DNA of 57,674 nt from Variovorax paradoxus. GTDB taxonomy: Bacteria; Pseudomonadota; Gammaproteobacteria; Burkholderiales; Burkholderiaceae_C. The stretch is from assembly GCF_018614915.1 (NCBI RefSeq), contig NZ_JAGGNU010000044.1, forward strand, positions 1 through 57,674, given 5' to 3'. Position numbers and translations under genes: made by a program. Every line of letters begins with the position of its first letter. Position 1 is the stretch's first letter. Below the pieces are notes generated by a model that searched no databases, was not told the DNA's origin, and worked only from the letters and a program-made list of their open reading frames with translations. Below are positions 7,802 to 15,986 of this stretch, piece after piece.

Positions 7802-8947
7802 CTACACCCCCAACAGATGAACGGACGAGGCGGCGTGGTCGACGCCCGCGATGCCGCCGCCGGTGCATTGCGTGAGGCCGACCTTAGCGCCCGCCACCTG
7901 GCGCGCGCCGGCGCGCCCCTGCAGGTGCCACATGATCTCGACCATCTGCGCGACGCCGGTCGCGCCCAGCGGATGGCCCTTGGCGAGCAGGCCACCGCTC
8001 GGATTGACCGGCACGCGGCCGCCCAGCTGCGTGGCGCCGGATCTCAGGAGCGGCACCGCGTCGCCCGGCGCCGCGAGACCGAGCGCCTCGTAGTACAGCA
8101 GCTCGGCGATCGTGAAGGCGTCGTGAAGCTCGACGACGTCGACGTCCTTCGGCGCGAGGCCCGCCTGTTCGTAGGCCAGGCGCGCCGCGCGGGCGGTGAT
8201 CTCGGCGTCGAGAATGTCGTCGCCGGCCTCCTCGCGGATGCCCGAGACCACGACGGAGGACAGCACCTTCACCGGCTTGCGTGATGAACCCGGCTTCGTG
8301 CTCACGATCACGGCGGCCGCGCCGTCGACCTGCGAAGGGCAGCACTGCAGCAGGGTCAGCGGGTCGGCGATCATGCGCGAGGCCAGCACTTCCTCGACCG
8401 TCGTTTCGCTGCGCTGCTGCGCGAACTCGTTCAGCGCGCCGTTGCGGCGGTTCTTGACGGCGATCGCCGCCAGGTCGGCGGGCGTCGCATCCCGCTCGTG
8501 CAGGAAGCGCGTCCCGCGCATCGCGTACACCGCCGGCAACACCATGCCGGCCCTGGCGTAGAGCTCGGTCTTGTGGTCGTTGCGCTGCAGCGGGATCGTG
8601 CCGCCGCCCAGGGCCGTGAGCTGCTCGATGCCGAAAACCAGCACCGTGTCGTACTGCTGGGCGAGCAGTGCGTGGCGCGCCAGGTGGACGCCGGTGGCGC
8701 CGCTGGCACAGGCGTTCTCGACGTTGTAGACCGGGATGCCCTTGAAGCCGAGGTCGCGCACGACCAGCTGCCCGAGGATCATGCCGCCGAGCACGTTGGC
8801 GCAGTAGACGGCCTGGATGTCGTCCCGGGTCACGCCCGCGTCGTCCATCGCCTTCAGGATGGCCTGCTGCGCCAGCTCGGGCCCCATGACGCCGGGATGG
8901 CGTCCGAAAGGCGTCATCGCGCCGCCGGTGATGTAGATGTCTTGCAT
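7802..8947 (-). CDS. Thiolase-superfamily enzyme, SCP-x/lipid-transfer type
   Basis: 381 residues. The first active Cys lies in VENACASGATGVHLA, the His in GHPLGATGVAQMVE and the second Cys-Gly in GLTQCTGGGIAGVD, the order expected for thiolases. The divergent N-terminus (MQDIYITGGAMTPFGRHPG) and lack of a long tetramerisation loop place it in the SCP-x-like branch. The next gene upstream encodes a DUF35 OB-fold protein, 15 bases away. Thiolase-DUF35 pairs are known from archaeal acetoacetyl-CoA/HMG-CoA complexes and from steroid side-chain retro-aldolases (Ltp2-ChsH2). The protein may therefore act as a complex with that partner, as thiolase or retro-aldolase. Confidence 0.88.
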   Translation of the reverse strand: MQDIYITGGAMTPFGRHPGVMGPELAQQAILKAMDDAGVTRDDIQAVYCANVLGGMILGQLVVRDLGFKGIPVYNVENACASGATGVHLARHALLAQQYDTVLVFGIEQLTALGGGTIPLQRNDHKTELYARAGMVLPAVYAMRGTRFLHERDATPADLAAIAVKNRRNGALNEFAQQRSETTVEEVLASRMIADPLTLLQCCPSQVDGAAAVIVSTKPGSSRKPVKVLSSVVVSGIREEAGDDILDAEITARAARLAYEQAGLAPKDVDVVELHDAFTIAELLYYEALGLAAPGDAVPLLRSGATQLGGRVPVNPSGGLLAKGHPLGATGVAQMVEIMWHLQGRAGARQVAGAKVGLTQCTGGGIAGVDHAASSVHLLGV

Positions 8948-8962
8948 GGTGCACTCCCGGGT

Positions 8963-9313
8963 TCAGGCCGCGACGGCCTCGAAGACGTAGCCGAACTTCT
9001 CGTCGCGGCGCGCGCGGTAGCTCGCGCCGATGGTCGGGCGCGCTTCGCCGTTCAGCCGACCGAAGATCCGCACCGGGCCGGGAAAGTCGACGAAGCCAAG
9101 CGCGTACGGCGTCTCGCCGCTTTTCCTGCCCGGGTGAATGACGGTGAAACTGTAGACCTCGCCGACGCCATCGATGGCGACGGTCTCGTGGCCACAGGCC
9201 AGGGGCGAGGCATCCGGCAGCGCCGGAAAGACCAGTTCGCCGGTTTGGCGATCGCGGGAAGCGAGCAGCTCGGGTTGGGAGGCGTCGCTCCAAAGGGCGT
9301 AGGGAAGTTCCAT
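8963..9313 (-). CDS. DUF35 OB-fold protein (thiolase partner)
   Basis: 116 residues; the core GEVYSFTVIHPGRKSG and DFPGPVRIFGRLNGE is the OB-fold of the DUF35 family, which binds acyl-CoA next to a thiolase. Most members start with a rubredoxin-like zinc ribbon of four cysteines. Here the corresponding segment reads ASRDRQTGELVFPALPD with only one Cys in the whole protein (ACGHE), so the zinc site is absent. It is the first gene of the minus-strand operon and lies directly before the thiolase. It probably stabilises or channels substrate for that enzyme; loss of zinc does not exclude this. Confidence 0.8.
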   Translation of the reverse strand: MELPYALWSDASQPELLASRDRQTGELVFPALPDASPLACGHETVAIDGVGEVYSFTVIHPGRKSGETPYALGFVDFPGPVRIFGRLNGEARPTIGASYRARRDEKFGYVFEAVAA

Positions 9314-9541
9314 CTCGTGTGTCTCCGGGGTTGCATCCGACTGGCGATCTGCCTTGCGGGAATGGCTCTAGTCTTGGCCCTCGGACGCCCAGGTACAACC
9401 GATATTTGCAGCTGCTTCGATTGAGAAAAAGGCAAGCGACGGACCCGGTGCCGGCGGCATCGGTCGTTGTGCCTTCTCACACCAAGTGATACGGCCCGAT
9501 CTCGTCATTCGGCGGAACGACACTGCGCGAAGGAACATGCC

Positions 9542-10126
9542 ATGGGAGACCCGTTACGCCCGCTGCAGCCGGGACAAGCTGCGCCGGCGTTCGCGCTGCC
9601 GTCAGTCAATCTCGAAGCAACGGTCTCCCTCGCCGACCTGCGCGGCCGCCCATTCCTGATCGGCTTCTTTCGCGGCCTGCATTGCCCGTTCTGCCGTCGC
9701 CAGGTGACGCAGCTCGCCGGCCTCCAACCCGCCCTGCGCGCGGCAGGAGTCGAGACCCTGGCGGTGATCAACACGCCGATGGAGCGCGCCCGGCTGTACT
9801 TCCGCTTCCGCCCGACGCCCGTGCTGCTTCTGAGCGATCCGGACTGCGGCACTCACCGGGCGTTCGGCGTGCCACGCATCGAGTTCCTGCCCGAGGGCAG
9901 CAGCGAGCAGCCCGCATGGCCGGCGCGCGCGAGCATGGCGCAGTTCCAGGCGGCGCGCGTCAACCCCACGGGCGAGCTGCCGGCGCCGACACAGCCCATT
10001 GACAGCTTGGTAGTACCCAATGCAATCGCGCCATTCCGTCCGCTGGTGACCACGAGAACTGTCGTCTTGCCAACAGCAACGCCTTGCACCGGACCGGCTT
10101 CATTGAGGCGGTTCGAGCGCTGCTGA
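9542..10126 (+). CDS. AhpC/TSA-family redoxin with a replaced C-terminus
   Basis: Residues 1-160 form a thioredoxin-fold peroxiredoxin-like domain: PGQAAPAFALPSVN, then GFFRGLHCPFCRRQVTQL with Cys48 and Cys51 as a CxxC pair, and LLSDPDCGTHRAFGV. Relatives continue with a core strand of the type FLVDRDGIVRW near residue 180-190. Here, after PTGELPAPTQP (about position 10000), the sequence becomes unrelated and low in similarity to the end at 10126. The last strand and helix of the fold are therefore probably missing, and the gene may be a 3'-truncated remnant. It is divergent from the acyl-CoA operon. Confidence 0.65.
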   Translation: MGDPLRPLQPGQAAPAFALPSVNLEATVSLADLRGRPFLIGFFRGLHCPFCRRQVTQLAGLQPALRAAGVETLAVINTPMERARLYFRFRPTPVLLLSDPDCGTHRAFGVPRIEFLPEGSSEQPAWPARASMAQFQAARVNPTGELPAPTQPIDSLVVPNAIAPFRPLVTTRTVVLPTATPCTGPASLRRFERC

Positions 10127-10193
10127 CTCAGCTATCGTATTGAAGTCAGTGTGAAGCTCAGGGCCAGCAATGAGGCCGCTGTCAGCCCTATTC

Positions 10194-11375
10194 CTAGCTT
10201 GAACGCCGAGCTGAAATTTTCAGCCGCGAGCACAGCGGCAAAGCGAGCGCCGGCAACAGCGCCATCAGCAAGAAGGCGCTGGCTCCGAGCCGTGCATACA
10301 GTACTCCGGATGACAATGTCAGCAGCGCTGTGACTAGCGCTGGTCCGAGTGCATAGATGGCCTGGCCGGTAGCGGCAAGATGCTGAGGCACGGCAGTACT
10401 TATGAGGCGCATACAAGCGAGATGCAGAAGTGCAAACGTCAGTCCATGCAGGGGCTGCACGATTGCAAGCGCTCCAGGATTGGTTGAGGACGCCACCACA
10501 AGCCATCGCAGGACAGCCGCTGCGGACGCAATTGCGGCTGCACCGCTCGGCCCGAGTGCATCGACCAATCGAGGTCCAATCAGGATGAAGACCATCACCT
10601 CCGCAACGACGGCCTCCGACCACAGGACACTGATCGTGGTCGGACTGACGCCGGCCGCATTCCATCGGATGACCGCGAATGCGTCATGCATGGCATGGCT
10701 GCCGTAAACCAGGGCCGCAATGAGTACCATGCGCCGGAACACGACGATCCCTATGAGCTCTCTGATGGCTCCGACGGATGATTGTTCAGGGGCTGCGTCG
10801 GTGTTGTTATCAGGCGCTGGCAACAGCATGGTGCTTGCTGCTGCGACCAGAAGCAGGGCGCCATGCATCCATGCGATCGATGTGAGTGCCGTCCAGCCAA
10901 TCACTTGGCCAGCGGCAAGCGTTCCGAACACGAAGGCAGCGGATGCCGAACCTCGTACCCAGCCATATTCAAAGCTCATTCCTGCCGGAGCGCGCGATTT
11001 CGAAGCATCTAACGCCAAGGCGTCGGCAAGCGACGTGGTTGGTGTAAGTGCAGCTTCATGGCAGAGGCGGACGATCAGAAAAATCCAAAACCCACCGACC
11101 CAAGGAAGGCCAAATGCAAGGCAGGCGGCAAGCGCGGCAGCCGCGGCCAATACGTGACGCAATCGCTGCAACCGATCTGCGACGCGCGCCGCAACCGGTC
11201 CGGCAATCAGACGTACGATTGTGCCCAGTCCCAGCAGAACCCCAATCTGCTCGGGTGACATCCCTCGAGTTTCAAAAAAACGAGGCCAGAAGGGCGACGC
11301 CACGCCAAATGAAGCGTACATCAACACATAGAGAAGGATGAATGAGCGTAACGCGTGAGGCTGGGGCATTCGCAT
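10194..11375 (-). CDS. MFS transporter, HcaT/phenylpropionate-type
   Basis: 393 residues with about 12 hydrophobic helices. The N-terminus (LLYVLMYASFGVASPFWPRF) and the segment TRGMSPEQIGVLLGLGTIVR match the 3-phenylpropionate/LacY-like branch of the major facilitator superfamily. AARVADRLQRLRHVL is the cytoplasmic loop 2-3 motif. This branch works as a proton symporter, in known cases for aromatic acids or sugars. No catabolic gene is attached in the same direction (upstream is the end of the GST gene), so the substrate is open. The carboxy end (LCSRLKISARRSS) is intact-looking. Confidence 0.85.
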   Translation of the reverse strand: MRMPQPHALRSFILLYVLMYASFGVASPFWPRFFETRGMSPEQIGVLLGLGTIVRLIAGPVAARVADRLQRLRHVLAAAAALAACLAFGLPWVGGFWIFLIVRLCHEAALTPTTSLADALALDASKSRAPAGMSFEYGWVRGSASAAFVFGTLAAGQVIGWTALTSIAWMHGALLLVAAASTMLLPAPDNNTDAAPEQSSVGAIRELIGIVVFRRMVLIAALVYGSHAMHDAFAVIRWNAAGVSPTTISVLWSEAVVAEVMVFILIGPRLVDALGPSGAAAIASAAAVLRWLVVASSTNPGALAIVQPLHGLTFALLHLACMRLISTAVPQHLAATGQAIYALGPALVTALLTLSSGVLYARLGASAFLLMALLPALALPLCSRLKISARRSS

Positions 11376-11470
11376 GGTGACATGTATACGCTTTACGCGA
11401 GCTGGCTCCTCAGCCTGGTGACTTGAGGATCCTCTTCATCCGCGGCCAGTGACGCCAAATGAGCGGCCGG

Positions 11471-12256
11471 TTATGGCCGCGTCCGGCCCCACGGTTCGGC
11501 TGATCGTGCCGCGGCATCGGGCCCAAACGCGACTTCCCGCTTTCTAAAAAGCGGACCTTCGGCGCTCACGTCTTCTCGTCGTCCGTGAGCGTCCGGCGAA
11601 CCCACCCCCGCCGGTAAGGGGGCGGCGTTGACCGCCAGTTGCGCGGCGAACGCCCGCTGGTAGGCCGGCCGCGCTTCGCCACGAGCGACATAGGCGGCCA
11701 GGCTGGAAAACTCGTTCAGCAGGCCGGACGGTCTCAGCCGGAGCAGCACCGACACCATCAGCAGGTCGCCCGCGCTGAAGCCGCCGTCCAGCCAGTCGCC
11801 GTCGCCCAGGCGGGCGGCCAGCTGGTTCAGCCGGGCGCGCACCCGGTCCTCGACGAGGGGCAGGCGCTCGGCCTTCCAGGGTCTGTCGCCCTCTACCAAC
11901 TTGACGGTGACGAGTTCGAGGATGGGAGGCTCGACCGTATTGAGCGCCGCGAACATCCACGTGATGGCGCGCGCCCTTGCGTCGGCATCGGCGGGGAACA
12001 GGCCCGGGTGGCGCTCGGCAATGTGCAGCACGATGGAGCCGGTCTCGAACAGTGCGAGGTCGCCTTCCTCGTAGGTGGGGATCTGGCCGAAGGGATGCAG
12101 CGCCAGATGCGCGGCCTCCTTCATCGCGCGGAAGGACACCAGGCGCACCTCGTAGGGCAGGCCGGCTTCCTCCAGCGCCCAGCGGACGCGCGTGTCGCGC
12201 GCCAGACCCTTGCCGCCGTCGGGCGACCGTTCAAAGGCAGTGATGGTGATGGTCAC
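11471..12256 (-). CDS. Glutathione S-transferase family protein with extended tail
   Basis: A GTG start at 12256 gives MTITITAFERSPDGGKGLAR. Residues about 1-85 form the thioredoxin-like N domain (RWALEEAGLPYEVRLV, FGQIPTYEEGDLALFETGSI with the cis-Pro and Glu-Thr/Ser glutathione contacts). Residues 90-205 form the helical C domain (AGDLLMVSVLLRL). Family members normally end near YQRAFAAQLAV (about 205). This frame adds about 55 unrelated residues rich in Arg/Pro/Glu, which suggests that the original stop was lost. Cytosolic conjugation or reduction is the expected role; no neighbour specifies a substrate. Confidence 0.82.
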   Translation of the reverse strand: MTITITAFERSPDGGKGLARDTRVRWALEEAGLPYEVRLVSFRAMKEAAHLALHPFGQIPTYEEGDLALFETGSIVLHIAERHPGLFPADADARARAITWMFAALNTVEPPILELVTVKLVEGDRPWKAERLPLVEDRVRARLNQLAARLGDGDWLDGGFSAGDLLMVSVLLRLRPSGLLNEFSSLAAYVARGEARPAYQRAFAAQLAVNAAPLPAGVGSPDAHGRREDVSAEGPLFRKREVAFGPDAAARSAEPWGRTRP

Positions 12257-12490
12257 CGTGAGTGTCCTTTCGACGTGCGGTCAGCGCACGGCCAAGTTGT
12301 TTGTGAACTGGAAAGTGAGAGTCAGTCACACGCGTTCCTTGAGGTTCCGGGGGCATCGTGACGCCGCCGCGCGGCGTAGGTTGTCAGCGGCAGGTACTGG
12401 GCCGAATGTAGCCGGACGCCGCGCCGTCGCAAAGGTGCCAAAGACGGTCAAATACCAGACTGTTGCCAATCGACTTGGGCCATGCCGCCG

Positions 12491-12841
12491 TTATGCGGCC
12501 CGGTCCCGCAGCGCCCGGACCGCCCGGCGGTACAGCAGGACCATGGACACCAAGCCGAAGAAGGAAGCCATCGTCGCAACGAGCGCGAACACGAAAAGCA
12601 GCGCGGAAACCTCGTCGTCCGCGGCGAGGAGCGCGAGCACCAGGCAGGCCGCCCACAGCACGCCCCACCGCAAGATGTAGAGGTCCATGTAGGTCTTGAG
12701 CCAGACGTAATTGCGCGTTCGTATGGCGGCACGCTCGGGCGCGCTAGCATCGCGTGGCGTCGGCTCCAGGGAAGCAGTCGGCAGCCAGAACCGGCGCCAG
12801 ATGGAACTGCTGCGGTCGGAATTGTCCCCAAAAGGTGTCAT
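12491..12841 (-). CDS. Two-helix membrane protein of unknown function
   Basis: 116 residues. The first about 45 are polar and Arg-rich (cytoplasmic), followed by two hydrophobic helices: about 59-74 (WGVLWAACLVLALLA) and 80-104 (LLFVFALVATMASFFGLV, SMVLLYRR). A basic tail RRAVRALRDRAA ends the chain. I recognise no family. The arrangement with a short acidic turn (ADDE) between helices suggests a hairpin with both ends inside. It stands alone, between the GST upstream region and yjbQ on the other strand. Confidence 0.55.
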   Translation of the reverse strand: MTPFGDNSDRSSSIWRRFWLPTASLEPTPRDASAPERAAIRTRNYVWLKTYMDLYILRWGVLWAACLVLALLAADDEVSALLFVFALVATMASFFGLVSMVLLYRRAVRALRDRAA

Positions 12842-13057
12842 CGCGGCAGAAGCCTAACCTGCTTCGGGACGACCGCCGGCCTCAAGACCGGGCCAAGGCG
12901 ACACGAACGACACCCACCCGCAGGGAATTCGACATCACCAGTGCTACCGCCGGCTCTGAAGGCGGGTAGCAGAGACCCAGTCTGTGATGCGCCGTCCCGC
13001 TGCGCCGGTCGCCCCGCATCTATACGCGCCGTCGCACGGCCCGCTACCATCGTCCGC

Positions 13058-13480
13058 ATGATCCGGCAAGCGACGACCACACTCGCATTCGATACCCCCG
13101 GGCGCGGGCTCACCGACATCACGCATGAGGTCGACGAGTGGCTTCGAGGCACTCGGCTGGAGACGGGTCTGCTCACATTGTTCATCCGGCACACCTCGGC
13201 GAGCCTGATCGTCCAGGAGAATGCGGATCCCGCGGTCCAGGCCGATCTGGATCGCTTTCTTGCGCGTCTTGTTCCTGACGGGGATCGGATCTTCAGGCAT
13301 GACGCCGAAGGCCCTGACGACATGCCGGCCCATGTCCGAGCCGCGCTGACCGCCGTGCAACTCGGCATTCCTATTGCTGGCGGTCGGATGGCGCTCGGCA
13401 CATGGCAAGGCATCTACCTTTGGGAACACAGGACAGCGCCGCACCGGCGCCAGGTCGTGTTGCATCTGCTGGGCAGCTAG
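13058..13480 (+). CDS. yjbQ: YjbQ-family protein (UPF0047, secondary thiamine-phosphate synthase type)
   Basis: 140 residues, the normal length. Signature elements are TLFIRHTSASLIVQENADP near residue 45, DMPAHVRAALTAVQLGIPI, the conserved GRMALGTWQGIYLWEHR and a C-terminal RQVVLHLLG. The ATG at 13058 fits the family start MIRQ. The family forms trimers with a conserved His pair; E. coli YjbQ has weak thiamine-phosphate synthase activity as a side reaction, and its true role is unresolved. No thiamine gene is adjacent. Confidence 0.93.
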   Translation: MIRQATTTLAFDTPGRGLTDITHEVDEWLRGTRLETGLLTLFIRHTSASLIVQENADPAVQADLDRFLARLVPDGDRIFRHDAEGPDDMPAHVRAALTAVQLGIPIAGGRMALGTWQGIYLWEHRTAPHRRQVVLHLLGS

Positions 13481-13624
13481 CGGGATCTGGGCCGACTCCA
13501 GCGCCGCGGCTTCGGCCACGTCGAAGTCTGTTCTACGCCTTTCCGATGCACATCCTCAGCACCTCCGCCGGCTCTGCGCTGGTGCCCTGGCCGAGCGGAA
13601 GGTGAATACGGGTTAGGTGGCTGC

Positions 13625-13936
13625 GTGAAGCGCAACAGATCGCAGATCGCACGTATGAGCCTCCGCACCCTCTTATCAGCCTGGTGCTTAGCCACCTCGA
13701 GCAATTCGGAACATAAGCTGCAAGTGCATCCACTGAGGAGCTTTCACACGAGCGACAAAGCCAAAGCACCGCCTGCAACTCCGACGAAGAACGACCAGCG
13801 AGAGTCGGTCAAACGCACGATGGAAGAGGCGACGCGGGACCAGCCTTCCGAGTTCAGGGACGAATCGAATGAAGACAAGGTGGTTCATATTCCACCTGTG
13901 ACCGAGAAGACTCCCATTCGAGGAGTCGACCCTTAG
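13625..13936 (+). CDS. Hypothetical basic/polar protein cut by the IS element
   Basis: 103 residues with no recognised family. The first 20 are mildly hydrophobic (MSLRTLLSAWCLATSS), the remainder is strongly charged and low in complexity (KAKAPPATPTKNDQRESVKR, TRDQPSEFRDESNEDK). The stop codon TAG (13934-13936) is part of the left inverted repeat of the IS5-group element, so the end of this frame is created by the insertion. Any original gene would have been longer. Real coding status is uncertain. Confidence 0.3.
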   Translation: MKRNRSQIARMSLRTLLSAWCLATSSNSEHKLQVHPLRSFHTSDKAKAPPATPTKNDQRESVKRTMEEATRDQPSEFRDESNEDKVVHIPPVTEKTPIRGVDP

Positions 13937-15256
13937 CAGGCTGCTGAAGTACTAAGCGCGCCGAAGGCATCCTGCACGCTGAGGACGGCAGTTGTGTGAT
14001 TTCGACGTTCCGGGTCCGCCGCCCTCGCTGTTTTCCGGCTTCGGGGGCGCAGTTTCGGCTCTCTGTGACCCGCTACAGGGCCAACGGGCGGACTTCTGCC
14101 AAGGTCCGCATACGCACGAGGTTGTAGGCGGCCATCGTCAGCACGAACAACTGGTCGACCTTCTTGATGCCGCGCACCATCACCTGTCGGATGGGGCCGA
14201 CGAACTTGGCCCAGCCGAAGCCTTGCTCGATGAGCTTTCGCTTGCGCTGCGAGATCGCATAGCCCTCGCTCTGGGCGATCGCATCGGCCACCGCAGAGCG
14301 ACGCCCCGCCTTGTTCTGCGCCACATGCGGCGTGACCTTCATGCGCTTGAGCGCCTCGATGAACTCGGCCGCGTCATAGCCCTTGTCGGCGCCGATCGTG
14401 ACCTCGGGATCCGCACTCGCGGCTGCTTGACGGGCGTCCCAGATCATGGCCTTGGCCGCTTCACGTTCGGCAAAGCCGTCGGCCTGCGTGACCATGGCAT
14501 TGACGACCAGGCCGTGACGGTTGTCGGTGAGCGTGTGCCCCATGTAGCGCAACTCGCTGGCAGTCTTGCCCTTGCGGTACAGCCTCGAATCGGGATCGCT
14601 CTTCGACTCGTGCGTTTCGTTGCTGCGTCGCTGCCCCTTGAAGTCCCCGCCGCTGCCGGCATCGTCGTCACCGTCCTTGCGAACGAAGCTCTTGTGTCCG
14701 GCCCAGGCCTGGATCAGCGTGCCATCGACGCTGAAGTGCTCACCCGACAACCAGTCCTTGTTCTCGGCCGTCTCCAGCACTTCGTTGAAGAAGGCGACCA
14801 CCGCGTCGTGCTCGATCAGGCGCTGGCGGTTCTTGCTGAACACCGTCGGTACCCACACCGCGTCGTCCATCGCCAAGCCGATGAACCAACGAAACAGCAT
14901 GTTGTATTGCGTCTGCTCCATGAGCTGGCGCTCCGAGCGGATGCTGAACAGGATCTGCAACAGCATCGCCCGCAGCAGCTTCTCCGGCGCGATGCTCGGG
15001 CGGCCGCCCTTGATGTCGGCCTCGTACATCCGAGAGAACAACCCGTCCATCTTGGCCAGTGCCTCATTGACCATCCCCCGGATGCGGCGCAGCGGATGGT
15101 CGGCGGGAACGAAGTCGTCCAGCCGTCTCATGGTGAACAAACCTTCGGTGAATGTGTCAGGGCCGCGCATCGGAGGGGGTTTCGTGGGTCTGCAAAGACA
15201 ACGCGCCAAGCCCACTTACGGCGGACGTTCGAATGAGGTATTTCAGCAGCCTGCTA
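13934..15256 (-). mobile_element. Complete IS5-group insertion sequence
   Basis: The element is bounded by TAGCAGGCTGCTGAA (13934-13948) and its inverted copy TTCAGCAGCCTGCTA (15242-15256), an exact 15-bp terminal repeat. It encloses one transposase gene on the minus strand. The flanks are compatible with a TAG/YTAR-type target duplication (TTAG left, CTAG right), as known for IS5 relatives, but the outermost base differs between sides. Length is about 1.32 kb. It interrupts a small plus-strand frame ending at its left edge. Confidence 0.85.
14073..15215 (-). CDS. IS5-family DDE transposase
   Basis: 380 residues from 15215; a start at 15170 (MRGPDTFTEGLF) is a possible alternative. The N-terminal HTH-type domain (RRLDDFVPADHPLRRIR to SERQLMEQTQYNMLFRWF) precedes the DDE catalytic core. 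The Asp residues lie in FSVDGTLIQAWAG and TIGADKGYDAAEFI, and the Glu in RKRKLIEQGFGWAK. An insertion rich in Asp/Gly/Ser (DGDDDAGSGGDFKGQRRSNE) lies after the first Asp, usual for this subgroup. No frameshift or stop is seen, so the enzyme may be functional. Confidence 0.92.
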   Translation of the reverse strand: MGLARCLCRPTKPPPMRGPDTFTEGLFTMRRLDDFVPADHPLRRIRGMVNEALAKMDGLFSRMYEADIKGGRPSIAPEKLLRAMLLQILFSIRSERQLMEQTQYNMLFRWFIGLAMDDAVWVPTVFSKNRQRLIEHDAVVAFFNEVLETAENKDWLSGEHFSVDGTLIQAWAGHKSFVRKDGDDDAGSGGDFKGQRRSNETHESKSDPDSRLYRKGKTASELRYMGHTLTDNRHGLVVNAMVTQADGFAEREAAKAMIWDARQAAASADPEVTIGADKGYDAAEFIEALKRMKVTPHVAQNKAGRRSAVADAIAQSEGYAISQRKRKLIEQGFGWAKFVGPIRQVMVRGIKKVDQLFVLTMAAYNLVRMRTLAEVRPLAL

Positions 15257-15389
15257 GCAGGCCGGCCAACGAATGCGCCCGACGACGCGGCGCGCGTTCG
15301 AAGCGCTGCAGTTCGCGCGGAGTTCTCGATCTACAGCGTCAGCAAAGTCGATCGACCGCTCTCGCAATTGGGGCAGAGAGGGTCCTCGT

Positions 15390-15986
15390 TCAAGCCCGCC
15401 TCGACACTGCCTTGACCGGCAGCGCCGAGTACATGAGGGCGCCGCGAAGTGGCAAGGATTCTTCGCGGCCACCGCGGGCCCGACGGGCCATCAACCAGTT
15501 GCCACGAATCGTGTGCGCCTGATCGCTGCTCAACCAGGGCAGCGGCGCCGCATCCGGGATGCGCTCGGCCAAGAGCGCGTCGGATTCCTCTTGTCGTGCC
15601 TGACCTCGGGCCTCGGCCTCTGCCTCGAAGGTCCAGACGGCCAAGGCGTCGGCGCCCAGAAAATCTCCCTGCGCATGCAGGCGACAGACCCACCGCGAGA
15701 TCTGGCACAAATGTGGCCGCATCCGCGCGCTCGCCGGCGTCGGTTCGCGCAGCAAGCGCTGATACGAGGCGCTTTCCAGAACCTGGCTGTCGCGCAAACC
15801 GTAAAGCGTCAGATAACGCGGCACGGCTGATCCATCGACATTGGCGTAGCGCCTGCCCCACAGCATTCCCGGGACCTCCAAGCGCTCGGGAACGTGCTCA
15901 TTGGCGTGCCAGTCGTTGTACTCGGCGTCGAGTTCGGGCGTGACGTCGTTCCAGAGCGCGAGTACCGCTCCCGCGACTTCATTCAT
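15390..15986 (-). CDS. Ferredoxin-fold small protein, EthD/DUF4286-like
   Basis: 198 residues. The opening GAVLALWNDVTPELDAEYNDW followed by HANEHVPERLEVPGMLWGRR matches a dimeric alpha+beta barrel family (DUF4286/EthD-like), in which the E.YN.WH..EHVPER pattern lines a pocket. YLTLYGLRDSQVLES is the second strand-helix. The second half repeats the pattern in a weaker form (ALAVWTFEAEAEARG). It overlaps the dehydrogenase gene by 8 bases, so the two are co-translated. The role is unknown; such barrels often assist degradation of aromatic or polyketide compounds. Confidence 0.7.
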   Translation of the reverse strand: MNEVAGAVLALWNDVTPELDAEYNDWHANEHVPERLEVPGMLWGRRYANVDGSAVPRYLTLYGLRDSQVLESASYQRLLREPTPASARMRPHLCQISRWVCRLHAQGDFLGADALAVWTFEAEAEARGQARQEESDALLAERIPDAAPLPWLSSDQAHTIRGNWLMARRARGGREESLPLRGALMYSALPVKAVSRRA

